Source of the DNA: Glycine soja
Taxonomy: Eukaryota > Streptophyta > Magnoliopsida > Fabales > Fabaceae
Reading direction: 5' to 3'
Length of the DNA: 64,000 bases
NCBI RefSeq assembly: GCF_004193775.1
Contig: NC_041018.1
Span: forward strand, 30,401,940 to 30,465,939
Positions within the stretch are counted from its first letter, which is position 1. Every line of letters begins with the position of its first letter. The translations under genes and the position numbers were made by a program. Positions 53,242-63,690 of the stretch are shown here, piece after piece. Under the pieces are notes generated by a model. That model was not told the origin of the DNA and made no database searches. It saw nothing but the letters and a program-made list of their open reading frames with translations.

Positions 53242-54905
53242 TGTAGAAGCAAAGCTTCATGGTGAATCAAAGGTGATTCAAAGGTGTTTTGATGATAACA
53301 AAAGATGATGACAAAGGTGATGACAAAAAGCTCAAAGATCAATCAAAGAACAACTCAAGTGAATCAAGAACAATTCAAGAGTTCAAGATAAGAATCAAGA
53401 AGAATTCAAGACTCAAGAAGAAAGTTTAGAGTCAAGAATCAAGATTCAAGGTTCAAGATCTCAAGAATCAAGATCAAGATTCAAGACTCAAGATTCATGA
53501 ATCAAGAGAAGGCTTAATCAAGATAAGTATGAAAAGTTTTTTCTCAAAAATTGAGTAGCACATGATTTTTCTCAAAACATGTTTACCAAAGAGTTTTACT
53601 CTCTGGTAATCGATTACCAGATTGTTGTAATCGATTACCAGTAGCAAAATTGTTTAGAAAAGGTTTTCAAATTGAATTTACAACGTTCCAATTAATTTCA
53701 AAAAGCTGTAATCGATTACAATGTTTTGGTAATCGATTACCAGTCCCTTTGAACGTTGAAATTCAAATTCAAATGTGAAGAGTCACATCCTTTCACATAA
53801 AATCCTTGTGTAATCGATTACACTGATTTGGTAATCGATTACCAGTGACTGTTTCTGAATAAATCAAAAGATGTAACTCTTCAAATAGTTTTTGACTTTT
53901 TCAAATTGGTTTTTAAGTTTTTCTAAAAAGTCATAACTCTTCTAAATGGTTCTCTTGACCAAACATGAAGAGTTTATAAAAGCAAGGCTTTGTTTTTCAT
54001 TTTTCAATCATCTTGAACACTTATTTAATCAATCTTTTACAAGCCCTGAATCTCTTTGAACTTCTTCTTCTTCTTTGTACCAAAAGCTTTCCAAAGTTTT
54101 ATGGTTTTCTAAACCTTGAAAACTTATGCTATTCATTTTTTCATTCTCTTCTCCCTTTGCCAAAAAGAATTCGCCAAGGACTTACCGCTTGAATTCTTTT
54201 TGTGTCTCTCTTCTCCCTTTTCCAAAAGAACGAAGGACTAACCGCCTGAATTCTTCTGTGTCTCCTTTCTCCCTTGTTAAAGAATTCAAAACAACACAGT
54301 CTGAGAATTCTTTTGATTCTTCCCTTTCCCTGATACAAAAGTGTTCAAAGGACTAACCGCCTGAGAATTCTTTTGTATCCCCATTCACAAAGTATCAAAG
54401 GTTTAACAGCCTGAGATCTTTGTCTTAACACATTGGAGGGTACATCCTTTGTGGTACATGTAGAGGGTACATCTACTTGGGTTTGACTGAGAACAAGAGA
54501 GGGTACATCTCTTATGGATCAGTTCTAGTGGAGGGTACATCCACTAGGTTTTCAAAGAGAACAAGGGAGGGTACATCCCTTGTGGATCTTTGCTTGTAAA
54601 AGGATTTTTACAAGGTTGAAAGAAATCTCAAGGACCGCAGGTCACTTGGGGACTGGATGTAGGCACGGGTTGTTACCGAACTAGTATAAAAACTCTTGTG
54701 TGTTTGTCTCCTTCTTTCCTACTCTTTTACTTTCCACTGTGCATTTAATTTCCGCTTTTACTTTCTGTTAAGTTTATCTTCTACTCCTCATTCTCTTAAC
54801 AATTTAGTAAAAGCCTTAGAAGAGTAATTTTTTAATTAGTAAAGGTTTAGGAATAATTAATTCAACCTCCCCTTCTTAATTATTCTGAGGCCACTTGATC
54901 CAACA
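53242..54905 (-). mobile_element. Solo LTR, AATCGATT-palindrome family, in D
   Basis: On the minus strand the 1664-base LTR starts TGTTGGATCAAGTGGCCTC (right end) and finishes GCTTTGCTTCTACA (left end). The target duplication CGGCT lies at 53237-53241 and 54906-54910. It is the same family as the solo LTR at 30283-31322 but about 600 bases longer, mainly because of repeated hairpin units (54100-54620) and a run of TCAAGA words (53340-53520). Several TGGTAATCGATTACCA palindromes lie at 53602-53850. Confidence 0.93.
54104..54614 (-). repeat. Hairpin series in the solo LTR
   Basis: Two runs of stem-loops lie side by side. In the first (54162-54423), arms such as AAAAAGAATTC/GAATTCTTTTT, AAAGAATTC/GAATTCTTT and GATACAAAAG/CTTTTGTATC enclose a loop built on GGACTAACCGCCTGA. 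In the second (54460-54583), the constant loop GGGTACA is closed by the arm pairs GTAGA/TCTAC, AAGAGA/TCTCTT, CTAGTGGA/TCCACTAG and ACAAGGGA/TCCCTTGT. A final stem CTTGTAAAA/TTTTACAAG (54593-54614) ends the series. Strings are plus strand, and the LTR is transcribed from the minus strand. Confidence 0.9.
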
Positions 54906-55448
54906 CGGCTAGGTCCACCAAACTTTCCACGTTTGGAAAGAGGACAACCCCAAAGATTAGCAATGCTAATACGTCCATAAACGGGACCCACTCCTCTTGA
55001 TTCACCATATCCCTCGCCTTGTCTTCTAAGTACTTCCGTGGTAGGCCCACTATGCCGTTTCGAGTTTGCTTTACGTGATCCAATCCTCTCACCGAATCCC
55101 TGACCACAACTGCAATCTTGCTCAAGGAAGGAAGAAACCCAGAGAAAAGATACGGTTTCCTTCCCCCAAGAAGACATCCTAGAATCTCCTCAAATTCTTC
55201 ACAGTCGGTACTAATTGGAAGTCTCCAAACGTGAAGCATCTCAAAGGCTAGTCATAGTATTGGGTGAGTGATACAATGGCTTCTGTGGATATCTCTGCTA
55301 TGGTCAAATCTAAGATCTTTCCGTACGCCTTGCGGAAGGCTTGCATTTGGAGAGGTCCCATCAACCACCCCAACTCTTTAATGCTGGTGATATCTAGGCT
55401 TTTAATCTTTACTTGATAAAACCTTTTTCCAGTTTGATTTGTTCCCAT
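54906..55448 (-). pseudogene. Element D ORF1, N-terminal part
   Basis: From ATG at 55448 it reads MGTNQTGKRFYQVKIKSLDI, WLMGPLQMQAFRKAYGKILD and VSLTQYYD, then a stop at 55248. Another frame carries EFEEILGCLLGGRKPYLFSG, GLPRKYLEDKARDMVNQEEW and FPNVESLVDLAV before the LTR at 54905. It matches element B 25891-26376. A stop plus a frameshift near 55240 and the LTR insertion break the gene. Confidence 0.8.
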
Positions 55449-56334
55449 GTTTTACTAAAGTGAAACAAAAACCCAGTGCGAATCAAAACTCCGACATCTA
55501 CCATGGGTGGAATGGATGAATGCATGAAGAAATGCATATGACACAGGTGCAACTTATGAATACGAGAGCCCAGGAAATCGTCTCCTTCTTAGATACAACA
55601 TCTTGGGGTAGCACAGTGCCCGACATATGTATCTAAGAAGGTGACACAGACCCTCCGTTGGTTTTCCAAAGAGAGGGGATCAAGACGGAACCCGTGCATG
55701 ATGCATATGCGAAAGGCACAACACGGGGATGTACATAGTACAACAATATTCACAAACAAATATAAGCAAAGGGGTACATGATACTTAGGACTACATGCAT
55801 GGTAGTGTGAAAAGTGGCACGCAGCGTGTTTGCTCCGTGCCCCTATTTTAGGGACCTACATGGGAGGGAGCTAAAAGGGCTTTTTAGTGATAATTCCCAA
55901 GGTGGTCATATTTCTCTTGATGGTCTCTAGAGGTATCATCCCCTTCGAAGAACATATTGCAGCAGTAGGGACTACTAGCAACAATATGTTATCAAAGAGA
56001 AAAAACTCTAGATGAAGGTTCACTGTAATCAAGCAAGTTGGAGACCTAGCATGATCACAGATTCACCTCCACTCCTTATGTTCCCATGAACCCGGGTATA
56101 GGGCCCTTTTTCAACTCACCGTGTGTGCAACTAGTGTTGGTGTTTGTGTGCATCAAATGAATAAATATTTACCTCATGCATACATTTTAAAACACACTAA
56201 AAGCATCAAAAGATTTTATATACACAAGAACATAAGAAAAAAAGACAAAGAAAAAGACAAAAAGGAAAGTCATGATATTGCACAAGATTAAATGGCCTAA
56301 TTCTCTAAGAAAAGTCCCCAATGGAGTCGCCAAC
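55449..56334 (-). other. Element D leader and primer-binding site
   Basis: This non-coding leader is homologous to B 25045-25890. The PBS lies at 56314-56333 and reads, on the minus strand, TTGGCGACTCCATTGGGGAC, one change from the site in B. Confidence 0.75.
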
Positions 56335-56520
56335 TGTCGCAACCTACCCTTTGGCAGGAGGGTGACGCGAGACTCGCGGGTGCGTCTTCCAAGAAAGGAA
56401 TACGCGCGGAGTCGCCACCAACGTTTATTTGAGGAAAACATCGGAAAAATCGGAAAAGACGTGGTCTACGAACTTTAAGTGAAAGGTTCGGGAAAGACGT
56501 GGTCTACGCGTGGAGTCGCC
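56335..56520 (-). repeat. Element D 5' LTR, truncated
   Basis: It starts TGTCGCAACCTACCCTTTGG as the reversed LTR end and is recognisable for about 150 bases. Then the words GGAAAGACGTGGTCTACG and GGAGTCGCCACCAAC reappear out of order at 56491-56525 before unrelated repeats begin, so the rest of the LTR was lost in a rearrangement. Confidence 0.8.
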
Positions 56521-57385
56521 ACCAACTAGGTTTTTCTAGCTAACATCAAACAAAGTCATTTTTTAGCCAATATCGACTAGGGTTATTTTTCAGCCGATGA
56601 TAGCTAGGGTGTTTTGGCTGATGTCAACTAGATTTTCTTAGCCGGTGTCGATTAGGATTTTTTTGCTAACATCGACTAGGATTTTCTGGCTGACATCAGC
56701 CAGAGCTATTTCTTAACCACATTAGCTAGGTTTTTCGGTTGATGTTGGCTAGGTTTTTTCTACTAACACCAACTAGGTATTTTTGACCGACATCGGACAT
56801 GATTATTTTTAGTCGACATCGACTAGGTTGTTACAGTCGACATTGGTCAGAGCTATTTTTTAGCCAACATCTGTTAAGGTTATTTTACAATCGATGTTGG
56901 GTAGGGTTTTTTGTCCGACATTGGCCAGGGCTATTTTTTAGCAAACTTTGACTAGGGATTTTTCGGCCAACGTTGACCAATGATGTTTTTCGGCCAACAT
57001 TGGGTAGGTTCTATTGGTCAGCATCAACCAAGCTATTTTTTAGCCAATATTGGGTAGATTTTTTTGTGAATGCCTGTTAGAATTTTTTAGGCCGACATTG
57101 GCTAAAAATAACCTTGGTCAATGTCGTTCGAAAAGACCCTATCCGGTGTCGACCAAACAAACCCTAGTAGATGTTAGTAAAAAAAACCTAGCCAACATCG
57201 ATTGAAAAATAGACTCAACCAACGTTAGCCGAAAAATAGTCTCAGCTAACGCCAGCTGGTAAATATTCTCGGCATACTTTGACAAAAAAAATCTTATTTG
57301 ATGTCGACCGAAAAATAACCTTGGTTGATGTTGATTTAAAAAGATCACTGGTTGTGGTCAGGCAAAATAACCCTAGTTAAAATTA
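56521..57385. repeat. Degenerate minisatellite with inverted halves
   Basis: Units of about 30-37 bases built on AGCCGACATCGACTAGGGTTATTTTT repeat from 56521 to about 57090, with heavy divergence. From about 57090 the same words appear reversed (ACCAACGTTAGCCGAAAAATA, AATAACCTTGG, ending AATAACCCTAGTTA). Left and right ends are near-complements (AACTAGGTTTTT and AATAACCCTAGTT). The whole is a long imperfect foldback. No coding sense is seen. Confidence 0.75.
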
Positions 57386-57643
57386 TTAATATTTTATATT
57401 TTTAAATTATTAAAAATTGAAAAATATTTTTAATTAATATTTCAAAATTAGATTGTGTTTGTTTTCTATAAAATTTAATGTTAAAATTTCACCTATTTAA
57501 AATATAAAATTAAAATTTTGCATATGAAGGAAATTGAATTATCCTATCCAAACAAAGAATTTAAAATTGAAGAAATTTGAATTTATTTATCCAAACAAAG
57601 CATTTGAAAAATGAAGGAAATTAAAATCAAAATAATTCAAATT
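57386..57643. other. AT-rich spacer
   Basis: AT-rich with repeated AAATTGAA/TTTAAAATT words and ATCCAAACAAAG twice. No gene is seen. Confidence 0.5.
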
Positions 57644-58012
57644 CTAGACTTTTAAAATTTCCTGAAATTTTAAAATTCCTGATACAAACACAAGCTTATA
57701 GTTAACCTTAAATTTCATACAATTCATCCATTTGGTGTAGAGTGTCCAATGAACTATCGTAGGATGAGTGAAAGCATGGACAAGGAGCTGAGAATTTGTT
57801 TCCAGCCATAGCTTAGACCGGTTGTTGCTGGCATCAAACTCGATAGCCATGATGGTTGCCATAGTTTCTACATAAAATTCATGATGGCTCCCTAAATGAC
57901 AAGCAAAAGCCCCCTTGAACGGGAGATTATGTCTAAAAAAAAGCACCACGTCTCATCAGCCACGAGTTGTCTCTTGCAGCCCCATCAGTATTGCATTTTA
58001 TAAAATATAAGT
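57644..58012 (-). pseudogene. LINE-type RNase H fragment
   Basis: On the minus strand one frame reads KCNTDGAARDNSWLMRRGAF. After a frameshift it continues FRHNLPFKGAFACHLGSHHE, FYVETMATIMAIEFDASNNR, SKLWLETNSQLLVHAFTH and IVHWTLYTKWMNCM. This is the RNase H-like domain (RVT_3) found at the end of plant LINE polyproteins and in stand-alone relics. The first Asp (NTDGAA) and the Glu (YVETMA) are present. The Asp expected in LECDS is replaced (LETNS). Nothing of a LINE RT or poly-A tail was seen nearby. Confidence 0.7.
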
Positions 58013-61000
58013 TGAAACCCATTAGGACTAGGTGCTTTGCACAATTTAATGCTCATGAAAACTTTGTTTTTTGTCCTAAAATTATTGGTATAGATTACGT
58101 AGATCCTCTTTGGAATATAATCTTGTTCTGACCGGTTAGAATTACTATGAACAATAAAATTCTCTTCTCAAGTAATAATACTCTATGTATAAAATTCGAA
58201 TTTAAAACTACTTAAGCTAAAACAACTTTATACCAATTGACCCTCAATAGTTGGCTCCTAGTACTAAAATGCACGCAAGGTTGTCGTGGAAATAACTTTG
58301 AAATGTGTAAATTTAACGAACTTGATAGACAAGATGTTCAAATTCTACCATGCCTAGCATAAATTTAACACTAGGGTCGTCTCTTTGTGCCTTGGCTTAA
58401 TAATATGCTTGAGGCCACCTGGTGCGATGATGAAGCCATTATGAGGAAAGAATATAATTGTGTACCAACAATAATGTGTCCTATTTTAAATAAAAAACTG
58501 AAAAATAGAAACATAAAATAATCATATAAAATTATACAAGAAAAAAAAATGTATAGACACCAACGTGAATGCAACTTAATAGATACTTATTGGACCATGG
58601 CTCAAAATCGATTAATAAAGGACAACCTTAAACTAATTTATAAATTCGAAAATTAAATTAATGAATTTTTTACTGAAAAAATATTCTATAGTACTTGGTA
58701 GGAACTTGCATGAAATCGATGTATGAGAAAATGAAGTCATCGTTAAAATAAAAATATAAAAATAATTAATGAGTACAAATCATATACAGAGTTTTCTCGT
58801 ACCAAAAAAATACACAAAGTCTTTTAAATAAAACTGACTGTACACGAAATTATAAATGGAATTAAAATGAGTTCTGGATAAAAAGAAGGGCCAGGTATAA
58901 TTGGACAGCCTTAACTTCATTGCATGAGTTACTATCTAATATCGTTTCAAGTTAGCATTAAGTCACCAACCAACTCCTAGTAACGTAATTACGTGAATTT
59001 TCATTAAATTAACAATTAAATTATTATTTAAAATGCAAGAAGAAGTTGTGAAAGAAACCAATTTTGAAACTAAATTAAGACCATGTTTTTTTTCCTCTCA
59101 ATAGTCATACTCAAATTCAAACTTATATCCTCTAGCTTACTACTCAATTTGATCACTAGACCAAATCTAGTGGGTTGATTAATAACATAGAATAAAATAT
59201 GAGATTCACAAACTTTATTTATACAACAATATTATATGTTATTAGGTGTACTAAATTTAAAATACTGCTTAACACAGGATATTTACTCGAATAATTTAAT
59301 AAAGAGTAATACTATATTTTCTTACAAATCCTGCTATATTATCTGATAAAGAAAGTATTAAATAAAAAAGGTAAATGTATTTAATGTTGTATAAATATAA
59401 GGCATTACCTCTCAAAAGAACATAAGACATTTTTTTTATCATAATATAAGGCATATTTAATACTTATAGAAGTACGAAAATTAATAGGATGATATTACAT
59501 GAGATTTTTTTTTCAATGTAAATAGATACATTTCTATTAATATAATATGTAGAGAAATTCACTTACTCTAATACTAACTCTCTATCTTCATCCTTCATTT
59601 TTTTAAAAAATATAATGATTGTAATAAGTAATATTTTTAACCATTATATTTCAAGAAAATAAATGATAAGATGAGGAGTATTTCTAAAACAAATTATTTT
59701 TAGAATAATTGAATCTCTCCTCATATAATCTATAATGAGAATTATTCCATTTGGTGTCCATATTTCTTTTGACAATTTTACCCTTAAATCACTTTAAAAT
59801 TTTAATTTTTTTAACCTACATTAACTTTCCACTACTTTTATATTGTTAGTTTTTTTTTATTTTTTTATTTTTATATTAACTGTATTTAAATTTTATTTTT
59901 TTATTAACTGCATATACCTTCATAATATTATTGTTTTCAATTTTTCTAATATAATTTTACCATCCATTTTTTAATGATAAAGAAATTAAAACTGGACATT
60001 TTAGTATAATTAGTAAATGTTACTTAAATTTTATTTAATGTGAAAGAAGATAAAGAGATAGAGAATTAAAGATTAAGTCGTTAAAACAAGGAATGAATCT
60101 TAACTCATGGAAACCTCTTAAAAAAAACTCATGAAACTTCGATTTTTTATATTTAGCATTTTTTTATATCTTGTTTTCAAGTTTTATATTCTTATCAAGT
60201 CATGTTATTTGAATTTATTGGTTAAATTGTAATTTTAGTTTTCATTTTATTCTTGATTTACAAAATGATTTTCCTACTTGCAATTTTGTTTTTCACATTT
60301 TTAAAAATTTATAATTTTGATGCAATCATCAGTTTTGTATATACTTCATTTCTTTTATTTTTTTCCAATAGAACCATAAACCTTAAAAAATTATTTAAGG
60401 TGGCATTAAGAATTAATCAATTAATTAAAATATAGAAAACAAAACAAATAAACATATGAAAAATTGATTGCAAATTTTCTAAAATGTGTGAACTAAAACT
60501 ATGAGAAAAGTAAATAGGAGAATAAAAATTACAGATAAAAATTAAAGGAAGATCAAAATTGTAACACGGTCAATTTAGTTTCACTTAAAAATTTCATAAA
60601 CCATATTAAATTAAAAATATTTTTTAAATAACTTAATTTTAAAATAAAGTTAATTTAATTTAAATTTAGAAATGCAAAATTAATTTGAATATGAGATTTT
60701 TATATTTTAAAATTTAAATTTAATATTCAGATATTTAATTCATTGGAATGTATGTAATTTGATGTTTTTAAAGGGTACGAAAAAAGTGTAAGAAAAATTA
60801 TGTAAAATAATTTTATTATTATATTTTTTTACATAAATTTAACATAATAAAAATACGGACACAACAATGCGTAGCATTTATACTTTCCTAGTATAATATA
60901 ATGTAATTATTATATGTAAAATTCAACATCCAATTGACCTACTTGTAAAGGGACAATTAATCCAAAATAAAAGAATCATAAAATCATAAAATATGTTCTT

Positions 61001-61090
61001 TGGAGTCAGGACAAAGTGAAGTGCGGCCGATTTTAGGGACAACGATATTGAAAAGAAATGCAACGCATGCACGCTATCTGGCTGGAAATT
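58013..61090. other. AT-rich intergenic DNA
   Basis: About 3 kb with no recognised gene or complete transposon. Several A/T-only runs and short imperfect inverted words (AACTCTCTATCTTC near 59568, GAAGATAAAGAGATAGAG near 60045) might be a decayed MITE, but this could not be shown. Confidence 0.5.
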
Positions 61091-61348
61091 GTCTTGTCCA
61101 CGTCATCGACAAACTTTTAAATTCCAAAACTAACCCCAGCATGCAATCTATTGCCTTCTCGCTCCCCCTCTTCTCTTCTTCATATATACCAAACCGATGC
61201 ACACCAATCTCTGATAGCAAAAACTCGTTTTTTGCTTTCCCTCTGTGCGAACTGCGAAGCTCAAAAGCTTCGTCGTTTCGTTTTCACCACGTCGTATTGT
61301 TATTGCCGTTGCTATTTTTTTACCTGTCGTTTTATTGGTTCGGCTGTA
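61091..61348 (+). promoter_or_regulatory. Core promoter and 5' leader of CK1-like gene
   Basis: A CCACGTCATC element (61098) and a TCATATATACC TATA-like box (about 61180) lie upstream of a pyrimidine-rich leader. The coding start is at 61349. The transcription start is inferred to be near 61210. Confidence 0.5.
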
Positions 61349-61439
61349 ATGGAGAGGGTCCTTGGAGGAAAGTTTAAAGTCGGTAAAAAAATTGGGAGCG
61401 GATCATTCGGTGAAATTCACATTGGTCGGATTTTTTTTA

Positions 61440-61498
<59 letters not shown>

Positions 61499-63690
61499 CA
61501 TTAGAATAAATTCTCAATTTCATTTTTAAAAAATTATAGTTAATGAATTATCCTTAGATCATTTTTATCTTCTCACTAGTCTAAAAATTTTAGATTGTTA
61601 ATGGCTAAATCAATAATAAATTAGTTTTTTAAGGAATTAATTTCATAATAAAATATTTAGAGAAATACAATATGATGATAAAATAATTTTTGAATTACTA
61701 AGTTAATAAATATTTTTTTAGAGAATATATCTGATAACGTATATAGTTTTGGGGACTCATTAAATTAATAGTTTATTATTAATATTATTATTTGTTTAAC
61801 ATGCATGCATATGTTTTGTCCAGGGGCACATATCGAGACTTCTGAAATTGTGGCCATCAAGATGGTGAGTTTTAATTTCTTCATCTTGTCACTGGAAAAA
61901 TTGAGTTACGTCAATTTTTGGCTTTCTTTGTTTTTAGCTACTAGTATTTAATTTTCATGCGTGTTGGCGCCAATAACAGAAATTAAACAGGCTGAAAGGC
62001 ACCGAGTAGTTTGTAAGAGGTTATATTATTGTCCTTTATTGTAACTGCCATTAAAGCAATAATTTGGACAAAGAAAAATATTTTTTTGAAAGAAACTAAA
62101 AAATAATATTTGTGTAGCAATCTTTTGTACTTTCATGCTTGATTATGCTATTTACAGAAAATCAGATGTGCCAAGTCACGGTTTGATCAGAAATGCACAT
62201 TTAAAGAAAATGAATTGTTCGATCATATTTTTCTTTTGCCTTTTTTGGTGGCTAGTTATGTATAAGATTAACTTAATCCATATCATTCATATAATAGTAT
62301 AAATTTTTTTCATTCGTATTAATAAGAATGATTTATTTAATAGGAAAATCTATATTTGATTCTTATCTTGTGTAAAAATAAATAAAATTTAACCAACGAC
62401 ATCTAGAAATTCCGAACAACATTAAACTCTAGCCCAATGAATTAGAGACTATATGTGATCTCTCTGATCTAGCTAGGACTAAAAAATGTAAAAAATTAAC
62501 TTTTTACTAATATTTTATGGTTGGATGAATGTAGTTCCTTAGGTAAATTAAGTGTCATGAATAAAGGTTATGCATTAAAATATAATAAGAATTAAATATG
62601 TTTTTTAGTCTTTCAAAATGATTTAGTTTTGATTTTTAATTCTTTCACCTTAATAGACACGTGTTTTAGTCCCTCGTTAGGACTATAATCAAATAAGTTT
62701 TGATATATAAAATTTAAAATGAATAGTTTTGATGAGAACTAAAACTAAAATTTATGATACATTGAGGAATTAAAACATAAGTTAATCCATAATCAGTATT
62801 TATAATACATGATTGCTTAGATGAATTGTTTATCATAAATTTATGAGCTCTACAATATTACATAGATTAAAAAAAAATTATACAAAAATTTACTCCAATG
62901 TTAAGTTGTAAAGTGAGTGCTTAACTTGAATCACATTAAATTTTGTAATTGAAAAATAATTCTTTAATTGGAAAGAATGAATTAAGGAACGGTTGTTTAT
63001 ATAAACAACTCACTTAAGCAATACACTATCGACTTATCTGCTCCAGTGATAAAATCTTGTTATGAAACATTGCTTAATTTTATGCAACTTATTAAACACC
63101 CGCTCTAATAAAATAAAAACCTGCACTTTCTGTCCCTTGGTGAAATTCATGAATCTTGTTAAATATTTGAGTTTGAAAAAGAGAGTGGGAAAGAGAGTGT
63201 GATAGACTCTGTTGTATGCTTACAATCCCCATTTCCCAAGAGTTTTCACTTTTTCTATTATCTTTTTATACCTGTGAATTCTGATATTTGAAAACTATAT
63301 GTATGATCTGGTACTGGTAGTGATTTGTAACTTGTAATTGCAATATTTCTTGTTTTATAGGAGAACAGGAAAACCAATCAGCCACAGCTACAGTTTGAGG
63401 CCAAGTTATATAGTACTCTTCAAGGAGGAAGTAAGTTAACAGAAGCACAACTGTGTGTTGGATAATCCAAATGCTCTTGCAACAGTTTCCATGTATTTTG
63501 TTAATAGATTCTGATTCCACATAGTTATGATGGAATTCAAGGTGGTATTCCAAGAATGAAATGGTGTGGTACTGATGGAGACAGCAATGTTCTTGTTATT
63601 GAACTTCTCGGACCGAGTCTTGAAGACCTCTTTTTCTTCTGTGGGAATAAATTTTCACTCAAAACAGTTTTGATGTTGGCTGATCAGTTG
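61349..63690 (+). CDS. Casein kinase 1-like protein (5' part of gene)
   Basis: Four exons are clear: 61349-61424, 61824-61864, 63361-63430 and 63542-63690, giving 112 codons. All introns have GT..AG ends (donors GTCGGA, GTGAGT, GTAAGT, GTAATC). The product starts [20 protein letters not shown] and has the glycine loop IGSGSFGEI (15-23), the ATP-binding Lys at 38 (VAIK), the helix-C Glu at 52 (QFEAKLY), [20 protein letters not shown] in the hinge region, and ends [11 protein letters not shown]. These are hallmarks of CK1/CKL Ser/Thr kinases, which act at plasmodesmata, microtubules and in hormone and light signalling. The HRD, DFG and SIN/KHIPxR regions lie beyond the window. The start agrees with the family N terminus, and no lesion is seen. 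Confidence 0.93.
61440..61498 (+). repeat. (ATT)n microsatellite in intron 1
   Basis: About 19-20 perfect ATT triplets follow a T-run only 15 bases after the exon 1 donor. Long perfect triplet runs like this are usually length-variable between lines. Confidence 0.97.

Larger units (their letters stand above)
13488..56520 (-). mobile_element. Element D: old Ogre/Tat retrotransposon, split
   Basis: On the minus strand the order from right to left is 5' LTR remnant (56335-56520), PBS (56314-56333), ORF1, gag, protease plus G-patch, RT, RNase H, archaeal-type RNase H, integrase, extra ORF, tandem-repeat 3' UTR and 3' LTR (13488-14880). This is the layout of the Tat/Ogre lineage of Ty3/gypsy. Without the nested insertions (B, and the LTRs at 46493-48259 and 53242-54905) it is about 17.4 kb. 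All coding parts carry stops or shifts. It sits in element C, and GCACC (13483-13487) is the likely left target duplication, but the right copy is lost with the truncated 5' LTR. Confidence 0.85.

Noticed and set aside
59560..60065. Possible MITE bounded by CTCTATCTTC-like inverted words
   Set aside because: Ends are imperfect and no target duplication could be seen.
61000..61377. Open frames of 117-125 codons over the CK1-like promoter
   Set aside because: They overlap the leader and exon 1 in other frames. The kinase start at 61349 with its family N terminus is far better supported.
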